64,000 bases of DNA from Trichoplax adhaerens (lineage: Eukaryota > Placozoa > Uniplacotomia > Trichoplacea > Trichoplacidae): contig NW_002060949.1 of assembly GCF_000150275.1 (NCBI RefSeq), positions 2,725,836 through 2,789,835 on the forward strand. Reading direction: 5' to 3'. The translations under genes were made by a program, and so were the position numbers. Under the pieces are notes generated by a model. That model made no database searches and was not told where the DNA came from. It was given only the letters and a program-made list of their open reading frames with translations. This document shows positions 39,686 through 51,858 of the stretch, in pieces; position 1 is the first letter of the stretch, and the number at the start of each line of letters is the position of its first letter.

Positions 39686-42600
39686 AGAATAGCAAACTAT
39701 TCTACTAGAAGAAATATTTCATTTTATAATCGAATCATTGCCCAATGTACACTATACAGCCATTTGTGTATGTCTTAAAGTGATTAAACGGAGATGAATG
39801 AGGATAAAGAACCACTCTACTATAAAAAATCTTCTATTTAATATTAATTTAAATGTAGACAGAAGTAGGGTTCGTCTATATGTTCATGAATACCTTTATA
39901 GAAAGATTCGTCAACTTGGGAATAAATACCTACTATTCATCACCATCGAAGTAGATAGATCGCAAGCCAGCCTGCTAACGAAATTATCACTGATGTGACT
40001 TTGATCTAGTATGGCCGCTATGATAGCTATGACTGCAAGAGGGAAAATTTACTTGGTAGTAGTATACTATCCGCTCTTCCTAAACCATTTCTTTTGAGTA
40101 AAGTTTCTATAAATCTAGAAAATTTGAATTTGAAAAAGCTTAAGCTTCTTGGGATCTTTCGTTTTAATTCAATTTTGTTCATCCGAATTGAATAAGATGT
40201 GTTGTAATTTCTACTGCTATTGTATTTTCTGACCATAATTTTGATGAACATTTCAAAGTTAACTGCGATTTCTATTTATTTCAAAGTCGTAGATAATCGC
40301 AGTAATCACGAAATTTTATCATAATCAACGAAGTTGATACTTTTAAATTACTTGAAATGTATGGGTGCACTGTATATATTTATGTAACATATACCATTTT
40401 TTCTTCGCTTGCTTTTTCCACCTTCATTAATGTCATTTTGTTCATAATATTCTACTTTTCCTACTACGCCCCATTTAGTTTTGTTGATTAATATTTTTCA
40501 ATAACCTTTTCAATTTAAACTGATAGAAATTCGGTACTTACCAACATTAATAAACTTAATTAATTAAGTCAGCGAAAATAAAATTTAGATAAGTTTTCAA
40601 TTGTGAAGATCAGTATTAATTAATCAATGGTAAACCATAAAGTCTACGCAAATAATTATAAAAAGACAAAATTTTATGCTTCATTGACAAGAAAAAAATC
40701 ATTCATTTTCCATAGCTAAATTTTCTGTAATATTGACTATCTATAATTTTGCTCTGGTACTACTTATTGCTTGTGTTTGAAATGAAATTTTATGCTATTC
40801 TATGTCACACAGTAGAAATAAACTAGACCTTAATTAGTTTCGATTCGGAATAGTCTTTCTTTCTTGAGTTTGACGAAGATATAATTAAAAACATGCCGTA
40901 CTAAGCTATTTTTCATTTTCAACTCTTGGCATTTTTCTTAAATTTTAATATAGTTTGAAATAGTTGTAACAGCGTAGCAGATAGCTCATTGCCATTTTCA
41001 AGACATCATCATCTTATCGCCATTAATTATTAACAGCTGAACTAATAGAAAAATTCTCGAAAAAAAATACTGTTATTTCTAGCTACAATATATTGCTAAA
41101 GACAAAATAATAGTTGTAGAATAAGAATAAAAATTACATGTCACAAATTGCCTATTTTAAATTAACTAACTAACTGTAAATTAGTTTACTCTAATCAGCA
41201 GCTTCAAATTGTTTAGCAGCGTAGCTGCTATCACAAGGTAGAAAAGTTACCGGTAGTACCAATCGCTTACAAGACGTTATTGAGGTTTTATTTTTCATAA
41301 GGCTACGAAATCAAAATTTCATTGTAGTTCTAACACATTTCTAATATTTCCATGCCGATAGAGATCATTTATTGTAACGCAAATACTTCGTCATAGGTGA
41401 GAATCTATAACCAAATATGTCACTTCTTTTAACAACATCGTATACCTTTGTATTGGGTAGAGAGAGACCTTAGATCCATGAAATATTTACGCGTATATAA
41501 TGAAAAAATCTTTTTTGCAAAGTAGCAACGATTTTATTTAGGCGTTTGAATAAATTTTAAAATCACGATTATAATTAACATCTTTATTATGTATGTACAG
41601 AGGCATGCATGACTGCAATTTTCGATTATTGCTTTATATATGTATGGAAAGGAAATTGAAAAAGGTTATACGATTGAGATAACTTCATTTAGTCAAGATA
41701 GGGGTATCCTGAATTCAATCACTTACAATAAATTACTGTAGCTGCAGGGATATTTTTGTTTATTGCTAGCAGTTTTATCGCAATTAGAATGAATTTCATA
41801 TAATTTCATTGGGTTAATGGACGAGATTACGTTAAACATTGCAACAACAGTCTCTATCTATACCACAGCCAATAATGAAACGCTACTTAGTCGTATTTTG
41901 AAGTTTAAATACAAAAATCCCAATGGTAATCCATGAAAAGAAAGGTTTTTGTTTACGCTAATTATCTTTGCTAAATTGATGTAAGATCGATGGTTATTCA
42001 ATACACAATTTTGCGCCTATCAAAACTTGTAATTTAAAGCTAATTTATTTCAATACTATACTAAAGAATAGATTCTATTTTGAAAGTCAATCCTCAAGGT
42101 TATCATTTTTCAAAGATTTTATCACTTTATTCAATTGAAACACCAACAGAGAAATCTTAGATAAAGTGATAGACAGTTCAAATTGGCTATCTATATATTG
42201 TTTTAATACAAAATAGAAGCCTCTATCGTCTGAAAGCCTTTTCGAGCCTATATCACTAAACTACAGAAGTAAGAGTATACTTCATGTCAAAGGTTCAAAA
42301 TGGCACAGTAAAGATCTGTACAATAGCCTGTGCAGGATAATACGCCTACTGTCTTACTGAAATAACTGAAGTCATTTTTGTGCTTTATCATGCCTTTAGG
42401 AGAATAAAAGCTGCTGCATCCCAATCATACCATAGATTCACCAAGAAGTACAAAATTTCCTAGGTATTATGTTCTATACTTTGACGCACTTCCTAAATTA
42501 TGCCATCCTAATTACATGCATGAAGGAATAACCATGATCTAGGTACTGTAGCTTATGCCTATAGCATGCAGTGAAATTGAATTATTAATGTACGAGGCCA

Positions 42601-45600
42601 ATAATAAAATAACTCTTCTGTAGGTCTATTGTAAATTTCCAAGTATGAATTCTTTAATATCAGTGACGTGAGTCCAGTAGTGTTATAAATTTATTGGAGA
42701 TCAATCAATTAATTCATACTGATAGGCTTTCCCCGAACAATGGTACAAGATAATTAAATTGAAAAATTTTTCAACACTAATTTCAATGAATTATTAATTA
42801 ACATAATCAACACTATCACTCCTAAATACGTGATAAAAAATAAAAAATTATTCTTACCAATTGATGGAAGAAATATTAAGAAATCATAGATATTTTGTCT
42901 ATATCCAATTACCTTTTTTAACGGATAATTATTGAAAAGTTAACGGTGAAAATTTCAAATGGTTTGGTCCATTATCTAGTTTGTGTGATAATATGGCTAG
43001 TACGGTTCTTGCTCGATTGCCAGTATATCGTTATAAAGTACCAATCTAACGTGCAGTAATAGTAAAAGACTATTACTCGGTCATTGCATGCCCACTCTCC
43101 CTTATTTTATTAATTAATTATTAATAAAATCCAAGATGACTTGGTTATTTTACTACTAGTAATAATTTCGTAGATTTTAATTTATAGAGTGTTACCTAAA
43201 AGAAGCTTGATTATTTCTTTTCAAGTTCGCAAGTTTTAAAGGGAGCTCGGCTGTTTGGTTGGAGTATTAAATAGGTGCTATGAATTTGGCATATTGTGCG
43301 GTATGGAGGGGAAATCTTATTTATTCTCATATCTTTAATTATATATATTTTATTAATAAAATTTAAGATGGCTGGATCATCTGGTTAAAATTATACAATA
43401 AGAACAACAGAAGCAATATCAGGTTAAATACAGTATAAGTATAGTAGAACGGAAATGTTGTCTATGTTTCGCTTATTATTGCTGTTAGAGTTCAAGATAA
43501 CTTGACTATTAAATAATAAGATAATACTGCGACATTTACATCAAGCATAAGACGGCGCAGATAAATGAAATCAATGTAGCAATTATTAATATCAAGTTAA
43601 AAATCGTCGCATTTCGTATACCCGTATTTATTATATCGAGTACAATATGAGAGTGATGAATAGAACTATTATCAGTTTAGATGAAATTTAACATATTATT
43701 CCATTCTGCAACGACCTAAAACAATGATTTTCTAAGGTAATAGTCATTAGTTGCTTTGAAACACCTCTTTCATTATCCATTGACTAGATTCCTTCATATG
43801 GGTAATTAAGTAACAAAAACTGTCATAGCTTTACCGTATAACATCTTCCAGAGAAAATTTTACATTTAATATTCATATTTAATTTTCTTTCTTTCTTATT
43901 TGTGATCAAAATAAAAGTAGACAAGAACGCAGTTTTAAATAGCTAACTCACGAAATACTCCAAAATTTTAAATCCATTTACTCCTTCATTAAGAAACTTT
44001 CAAGAATTTACTCTCCTCCATTTTCCAGTTATTGGAGAAGTATTGTTGTTAAAGTATTGTAGCGGTACTGTAGCTTCTTTTACCCATACTAATACCAATC
44101 TGATCAATACAAAAGAAAGGGAAAGTCATAGCAATTCTGACCTGATTATAAGCCAATAGCAAGTAATATAGAAAAAGATAAGCTAGAAAGGAAATCTGCC
44201 CTTTTGTATATATATACTACCGGAATTTTACCGTAGTTTAAGATAGATCTATCTAGTTTACTGATAGTTTGAAATCAGTTCCTTCCGTGCCAAAATCATG
44301 ATGAGACATCAATGGCCTTTAGCTGTATAGTCTGTGATGGTGAATAGCAACTACATAGTAATTGTTCAGTTTTTACAGTTTGTTTAGTGTTGATTTGAGA
44401 ATAATTTGTCTTGTTGCTAACCGTTCTTCCTTAATTATAACAATTATAACGTAGACCGTTAAAAATTTCTTAGAAAAAGTTCCCTTACGAGTACTTGATT
44501 ATCATCAATACAATACAAATTTAGCTCGTGCTAGTAGAATAAAATCGAACTTGATTGAACGCATTTTTATAACCATAAAAGAAACCGGGCACATTAAGTA
44601 AATGAAACCGACGTGATTTTCAATGGCAATATTGATCCAATTGTATTCATATCTCTTATGACTACCTTTCATTAATCTATTCTAGGTTTCGGTAATGTAT
44701 TACCATCAACAGGATGTTGTATTTGTTTGAATGCAACTTTTAAATTCATAACCAAATCAAACATGGTTTAGAAAATCAGAAGTGCAGATAGAGTTAATAA
44801 ATAGTCAAAGAGTTTAAAAAGTATACTGTTAGCCCTGCTACTGTTGCATCTGTAAAACCCATTTCGTCGTTTCTACGATCTTGATGTTTAACCAGTGTGC
44901 ATACAGTAACGGTAATTATTCTGTAAATATGCTTACGCATCTTTCATGTAAATTGAATAGTAAATGAAATAAAAAATGCGATCGATATAAAGGTCTACGT
45001 CAATAGTATCGCCTCATGCAAGATAACACTAACACTATTTCACCTAAGGCAGTGCATTTAGGCAACTGGATTGCTATTGCAGCCCTAATAATACAAGCCC
45101 TGATATAGTTTTGCAAGATATAACGGAAAAGCTTATCTATATTCGGTTACTTTTTTATACAAAATTATTTGTTTTAGTAAAGTGGCATCGGTAACTCGAA
45201 AAACTATCGTATAGCATCTTCTTCGTTCTCGATATCAGCGTAGCCATTACGATTGATAAGTACATGTATATTGGATAACTGCTTGCGATTCTAATATAAA
45301 GTACTGTGGGCACCTTTACTACTGTATACGTGTATCTATCAACATAAATCTATTGGTTCTAATGGCAGGCATTACTACATTCGCTATTACTATCCATATA
45401 AGAAAATGATTGCAATTTATAACTATGACTACAATAAAAATGTCAATTTTTTAACTTGATGTAAAGGAGATTTTGAATTAAATGCATCTGTATTACTCGT
45501 AGCTTGCGTTTATGAAGATCTAAAGTAAATCAGAATGATTAGATATGTTTTTATAAATTATGAAAATAGTCTAGTACCTTGACATATTTGTGGATATAGT

Positions 45601-47902
45601 ATTATATTTGTATCGCATATGAGAAGCTAAGGAAGAATATTAGAACTTGTACTAGATTTAGGTGGAGGATGAATCCATCCATTGAAGGCGAAATACAGAC
45701 TCGCGTACCAACGGTGATTCCGAAATATAATTATCATGATGTATAAAATTAGATTCTATATGATACCCACTAGCAGATCCTTGCCTCATTAAGTATCAAC
45801 GGTGAGTATTAAAAACAGCTGTCTATAAATCTCCAATTCAATAGCAACCCTTTACTTATTCTAGCATAGCCTTAAATAGAAACAATAAATTTTTTAGATG
45901 AGTCATGATGTTTTAAATATGGCACTATGAAAAATGATACAAATAAAACCATCGCCAATAATTATAAAATTTCATGATTTAACTAAGAAATTCGAAAATA
46001 TTTGCGTAGACATAAAGCAAAATTTAGTATAATAAAATATTCTGTATTTCCCTTACAACTGATATTGACGACTGATAAATACCCTAGATTTCGTAAGTTC
46101 AGCTCCTGTCATAACTATTGTAATTTACATTAGAACAGCTGCACTGAAAATGTCAATTTTTGACTTTTAGGCTAGAAATTTCAGTTATTAACTATCAATA
46201 CAACCGAGAACCCTAGTCTGACATCAGCTAAGAATGACTTATTTACCTATACTGTCTTGCAGCATCTATGAATACTAATTCATATCACTAATACTAATAC
46301 TAATTCATATCGATCAACTGGGCTTAGATCATTAAACAGGATGCAATATTTGGTATCGTAAGATTGAGCAAACTAGTTTACTAAATTTATCATTTTTAAT
46401 TTTAGCTATTACGTTAACAAGAAGATAGTACCTTTTCTGATAATGCTACAGTAATATAGCTGGTGTCCTCTTTTTCTATCCAATATGATATACAATATAC
46501 CAGGTACCCTAAAGATGCCGTTAGTCACGCGGTGAGAAATGTACCTTATTGCTCTATTCTGAAGTAACATACTGTAGTTTACCATACCTAAATTATTTTT
46601 AGTGCAATTTGTTGCATAAGTTAGCAGTTAGAAACTTGCGCTATTTTAGACTTGCAGTACGCGCACGAACATACTTTCCATATATGTCTATAATCTACAT
46701 GTACTGTATAAATTACGATCAAAACCCGAATTTGACCAATTATAGGTTTGGTGTATGAATACATGCAGATGCTGAGAAATGAATTGATACTTTGCTATTT
46801 AAATTTAATTTAAGATCACTCTCATGAAACGAAATTTATATATTGCTTATTTTATTCAAAATCGTAGAAATGATAACTTGTATGCAAAAACAACTGCTAT
46901 TCAATTATAATATCATAATTAAATAAAATTTCTCTGAATACTTCCGTCTGTCATAGTAGCTATCATTAATCTCAGATGCCCTAATACCAAGCGATAGATT
47001 CGTTACCTTAGTTACTACCAAACAGCCCTATTCTTTTTTTATTAATTCTATTTCATGAGTAAAGGTAAGACACTTCAGTCACGACAGTAATAAATTGTAT
47101 TAAGGATCATAATGTCAATATCTATTACTTTCCATGGTAGATAACAGTGATTTGCAATGCAATTAAGCTGTAATAAAATTTTTAATTAGTCTATAAATCG
47201 GTATAGATTCAGTGCTCTGCATATATAATAAAACAATTGAAGAATAAATAACCCAAGTAAGATAATAATTTTTTCACACCAGCATGTCTTTATTCTATAC
47301 TAAAATTCTATTAAAAATAATAAATTGTAGGTTATGCTTTAATATTTATCAACGCTTCCATTTATCTGTTATCTGACGTTGGTTGAGAATGATACAATCT
47401 TAAAGTGAAATCGAAAATACAACTTAAATGTATTGGATAAATAGCAGATTAAGAAAAGATTTTATAAATGATAAACAATAAAAATATTAAGGGAAAAGCA
47501 TCTAATTTTGTAATTAAAATATTTTCGATGTTGACTCAATAAATACTACTTACAGTATATCCAAATTACTCCTTGTATACCCGTAACTACGCATATCGTA
47601 TGAATCATTACATGACTGAATATAACATCATAGTAAGATTAACATCTTTTAAATTTTCCATATCATCCAGTAGACATAAACAGAAGTAATTTAATCTACT
47701 AATGCAATGTAATATGACTCAATCGTGGAATGTAAAAACTACGATTTATCTGCTGGCAATATACAAATTACGTTTGCATTTTACCATATTGACAAAAATT
47801 TTAGAAATTTAAACAATATCCTGACCTTTTCAGTAGTACAGCAAACCTAAACTGCTTAATGATACTACTACAGCGTACTGGGCACGTTATTGGGTTGCCA
47901 TC
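39686..47902. other. Long intergenic stretch without a recognised gene
   Basis: About 8 kb of AT-rich sequence. Open frames at 39798-39998 (plus) and 40027-40251 (minus) have random-looking, Lys/Asn/Ile-rich translations. Related snippets of the type TTAATAAAATNNAAGATGNCT occur near 43121 and 43353, hinting at an old dispersed repeat. A 16-base direct duplication (AATACTAATTCATATC) lies near 46273-46301. Confidence 0.45.
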
Positions 47903-47964
47903 TATCTCGAACTTCTTCTACATCAAATACTCATGAATAATTGATGTAGAAGAAGTTCGAGATA
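47903..47964. repeat. Perfect 24-bp-arm hairpin followed by a 16-bp palindrome
   Basis: The left arm 47903-47926 (starts TATCTCGAACTTCTTC) and right arm 47941-47964 (ends GAAGAAGTTCGAGATA) are exact reverse complements over 24 bases. The 14-base loop is ATACTCATGAATAA. Immediately after, ATTACTCATGAGTAAT (47975-47990) is a perfect 16-base palindrome resembling the loop, flanked by CATCA like the inner end of the left arm. No open frame crosses it. As RNA it would form a very stable stem on either strand. Confidence 0.9.
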
Positions 47965-47990
47965 AATGACATCAATTACTCATGAGTAAT

Positions 47991-50736
47991 TAATGCGCGT
48001 AAAATCATCAGCTATACCAAGTTGAGTTAATTTATACCAAAAATAACTCATACGATTGAAAAAATTTTTATTGCCACTGAGTAAATGATAAATTGTTATT
48101 GCATAAGTGATCTTATGCTAAACAGTATCGCTAATTTACATTGAGATAGAGTGGAATTAAAGAGAAATAAAATATGGATCTATCATTGTGCTACTACATT
48201 GCTTTCTTTCTTAAATTTATTTCATTTCTTTATTTCAATTTTATTTTTTCTTCATCATTTAATTAGTTACTAGAAGTATTTACTTGTAGTTAAGAATGTA
48301 CAGACAGTAATGAGTCCAGTACATATGAAAGAGAAGATAAATTAAAGTTTTATACGATATCTTAATTATTTAACCGTCTCCCTACCTTGCTCTCCATGTG
48401 GTACAGTCATTTACAGCTTTTAGATGATAAACATTTACAGTAGATAAAATAGAATATTCGTATGCTTTATGTTCTATATAGATTTTACATTAAAATTTTA
48501 GCATACTTACAGAAGGGTATAACTATTTTTATTCACATACTGTCTTCACTTTTAGCATCATATATATGATTTAATAAAATACCGTAAGTCGCTAATTTTC
48601 AATCTTTCGCATTGCCCTCTGTGATGGAGGGTTCAATATCTCGGAGGATTGAGATTTAGTTGCCATTTACAATTAGTGCACCAAAAGTTGTATAAAAGTT
48701 ATACTTTATTTTAAGTAGTAAAGTAAATACAGTGAGATAGTTACGGTAGACCAGCGTGCAAGCTGTCATGAGTAACGTGTGAAGACTAACCAGGAAACTA
48801 ACGATTTCTAAAGTGGAAAACGGCGGTATTTACAGTTTAAAGATAGAGTACATGCAGAGAATAGAATTGTAGAATTAGATACAACATATACCATAACAGG
48901 TTATAACATAGCTGATGATTATAGCAAACAGCGAGTACTGTAATAACTAAATACAGTAGCCTATATATGAATGTGAAGTAAGCGGACTGTAGATATGTCT
49001 AAATATAAGAGCAATACAACATGTCTATATTTAAGAGCAGAATATAGTTACAGTATATTCTAAATACACTACACCCTCTTATTCTAGCTTTAAATAAATC
49101 TTATAAGGATATTTTAAACTTATTAAGGCAATTAATATGATCGACTAAGACAAAAAATTCGAAACTACAATATAATATAGACTAAATTAAACTGACTATC
49201 TATACTTTGAGTTTATAGAGTTATTGTATCCTATTGAGATAAAGAGATACCGGTGATTACAGATAGCAATTATAGATCTTAGCATTTGTAAACATTGAAA
49301 CATAATTTCTTCTCGCCCAGAAGCTAAACATGATTCTTATCTTCAACACAATTAATGTAATAATTGGATGAGGACCATGGCTGATAAACTAAATGTGCAA
49401 TGAGTAATCTAGCATTATAACATACACATTGATTCATTTATCAAATGCTAAAAATTTTTATATTATTGAAATCGAATAAAATTTCACCGGTATTATAACA
49501 GAAAAAGAATATTAGCTGAGCCTCTACATCTATGACAATTAAAATTTGCGAATACATCACTTGCTTAAATTTAATAAGACTTTTTGTCAATGATTAAAAC
49601 ACCTGAAGATTAACAACAGAGGACAAAATTACCCAATTACTAAATATCAAGATAGAAATAGATAAAGTTTAAGATAATTAACATGCCATAATTCAGCTTT
49701 CTATTAAAATTTCTTGCAAACATATTAACTGTGCTATACCTAATAGTGCGTTACTTAAAAGGATGACTATGATTATTAACGTGATAATCCATATTCTAAG
49801 CATTGTAACTATAACTTTGTAAACATTAATTAAATGAACTATTGCTTAGAAGTCGACAATAAATTGAAGATATGGCACCAAATTAATTCTAGTAGCGATT
49901 GCCGTAAGCGGAGAGAATGCTTGCCTTTACTGTAGAAGTAAATTAAAAGCGGTGATTAGATAAGTTAGATAAAAGTCAATTATTCGAGGCAATTTGTCAT
50001 CTAGCCATAAAATATTCCTTAGTCTGAGTATCTTGCTGGATTAAAATAAAATGTTGATGTGAAGCACCTGAAAGTCTTAGGTTCATATCTGAAAATGGGT
50101 AATACGAGTAAATAGGAGCTCACCAGTAAATTTAAGTATCTTTCAACTTTCTATCTAGTTAATCAAGGGTATGATCATTTATAGACCATAATCGATGAAT
50201 TATGATATGAATTTGTGTGTCTTCCAGCCAAATATACGGAATATCAAACAAGGTCTATTTATAATTTTATGCTGTACCCAATAAATTTTCAATTACATTG
50301 TAGAATATCATTACATGCAAAGCACTATGGCGTCATTTCTTAGAAAAATATGAAACCATGAACATATCACCGGATGATACTATCTTGAATAATCAAAAAT
50401 TATAGAATTATTTCGTAATATACTTTATAATCAAAGAGGACTTGATATCATGTTTACCAACTCCGATAAACATGATGATAAATTGTTGTTGCACTTAAGA
50501 TGCCTTGTTTAGTAATTATATTTAGTAGACTAGACGGACTAGTCAATAATTATAGGCATAAATGGTATAATCTAGTTTAGTACAATATTTGCCAGAGTAA
50601 ATCAAGACTGTTAAGACTTTCAAAGCAATCGAGATGTACTAAATGATAAAATGGCGAAATATTTTTACTTTGATTGACGATATACAATTTTTATATGCTA
50701 AAGTAACATTTTAATACATCCTTAACCACTCATAAA
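47991..50736. other. Intergenic DNA without a recognised gene
   Basis: AT-rich, with no open frame of note. Several scattered TACAGTA/TACTGTA words occur (for example near 48930-49070), echoing the dense block at 60 kb. Confidence 0.45.
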
Positions 50737-50742
50737 TTTATT
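50737..50742 (-). terminator. Polyadenylation signal AATAAA of the PRRT-like gene
   Basis: Minus-strand AATAAA, 76 bases past the stop codon of the 7TM protein gene, at a suitable distance for a short 3' untranslated region. Confidence 0.4.
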
Positions 50743-50817
50743 TTAATGCTATCAGGCATGTCGAGATACTTATCAAATCAATTAATATAAAAGATGAGAT
50801 TACTATATCAGGATAGA

Positions 50818-51858
50818 TTATGCCGTTTTAGTCAAATCTAGTTTTAATTCTTCCTTACTATTATGATTAATTTTCGATGACGATGTTAATTGAACATAAT
50901 CGGAGGCGTGGAATGTAGAATGCTGACTTTCCGGGGCTATAGGAGCACTTCGATTACTGGAATGTTTACCCCAAATAATAATCAACATTATAAGGCATAA
51001 GATTAATTCTAAACCGCGCTGAATACTTTGGAAAGCCCACCATGGCCAGGCTTCAGCGTAGCGAACAGGAGATAATACACTATAAACGCCAACCATAGCA
51101 TAAATATGAGAAATACATGTTAAAAGAGATAGTATGGAGCAAGCGTAGATGGAATAAATTAAACGCTTTAGTGATTTATTAAAATCTTTGTCGTAGCCTT
51201 GAGCTTCAGTAACAAGATTGGTAGTAATTCTTTTCGCAGCAATAAAGTAACCAACCGAGAGGAACAGGTTGAAAACGATATAAGTTCCTTGGCAAACGAT
51301 CAATAAAACTTTGGCTTCCGTAAAGAATTGTACTAATAATTCAAGCAAGATGACAAATGCAAAATTAATGATAATGACGATGGCAATATTTCGACTTTTA
51401 TGAAAAAATGGCGGGGTCTTGTATTTTTTGGTAGTATCGAGCAACGCCAAGAGTAACATAGTAAATGCTGCAGTGAATGCTGGCAAACTTAATGCCCAGA
51501 GCAAGTGAAAAACAATTGGTAAAATAGACGGTCTTGATGCATAAGGGTCAATTAACAGAGCACAAGATCGAGTTAGTGCACATATTGCCAAATTAGAATA
51601 CAATGATAACGATAGTTGGCTATTTCTACCTCGATTTTGAAGTTTATCTTGGATTTTGAGATAAAGCAAATATAGACATGTCAATAAGATCATGATATAC
51701 GCTATCGATGTTAAATAAATGTGTATCGGCCATGCGGCTCGCCATTCTGGAATAGCTTCTGAGAACTTTGGAACAATTTCTGGCCAAGGAGCTAAACTGT
51801 TGTTTACTTCAGTTTGAGTCGCCCTCTTGTTTCTGAGTATATTCAAGTACAAATACAT
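50818..51858 (-). CDS. Seven-helix membrane protein resembling the core of PRRT3/PRRT4
   Basis: 346 aa in one exon. Seven hydrophobic segments are visible: about 46-68, 84-104, 113-141, 157-178, 184-211, 233-260 and 271-296. Before the first lies a W-rich stretch (APWPEIVPKF, then WRAAWP) and between helices 2 and 3 the motif LLIDPYASR. The PWP/WxxxWP lead-in and the DPY-x-S motif are what I recall from the poorly understood proline-rich transmembrane proteins PRRT3 and PRRT4. The long proline-rich ectodomain of those proteins is absent. There is no classical signal peptide; the tail after helix 7 is short and Ser-rich. Start taken at the first ATG of the frame; an upstream coding exon is possible but not seen. 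The function is unknown. The family call rests on motif memory and hydropathy, not a search. Confidence 0.7.
   Translation of the reverse strand: MYLYLNILRNKRATQTEVNNSLAPWPEIVPKFSEAIPEWRAAWPIHIYLTSIAYIMILLTCLYLLYLKIQDKLQNRGRNSQLSLSLYSNLAICALTRSCALLIDPYASRPSILPIVFHLLWALSLPAFTAAFTMLLLALLDTTKKYKTPPFFHKSRNIAIVIIINFAFVILLELLVQFFTEAKVLLIVCQGTYIVFNLFLSVGYFIAAKRITTNLVTEAQGYDKDFNKSLKRLIYSIYACSILSLLTCISHIYAMVGVYSVLSPVRYAEAWPWWAFQSIQRGLELILCLIMLIIIWGKHSSNRSAPIAPESQHSTFHASDYVQLTSSSKINHNSKEELKLDLTKTA

Noticed and set aside
38200-39800. Retroposition hallmarks around the intron-less NEK-like kinase
   Set aside because: No A-rich tail after the stop and no flanking direct repeats were visible, so I did not call it a retrogene.
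43100-43510. Family of short repeats with AAGATGNCTTGG-like core
   Set aside because: Only two or three loose matches of about 20 bases; too weak to separate from AT-rich chance similarity.
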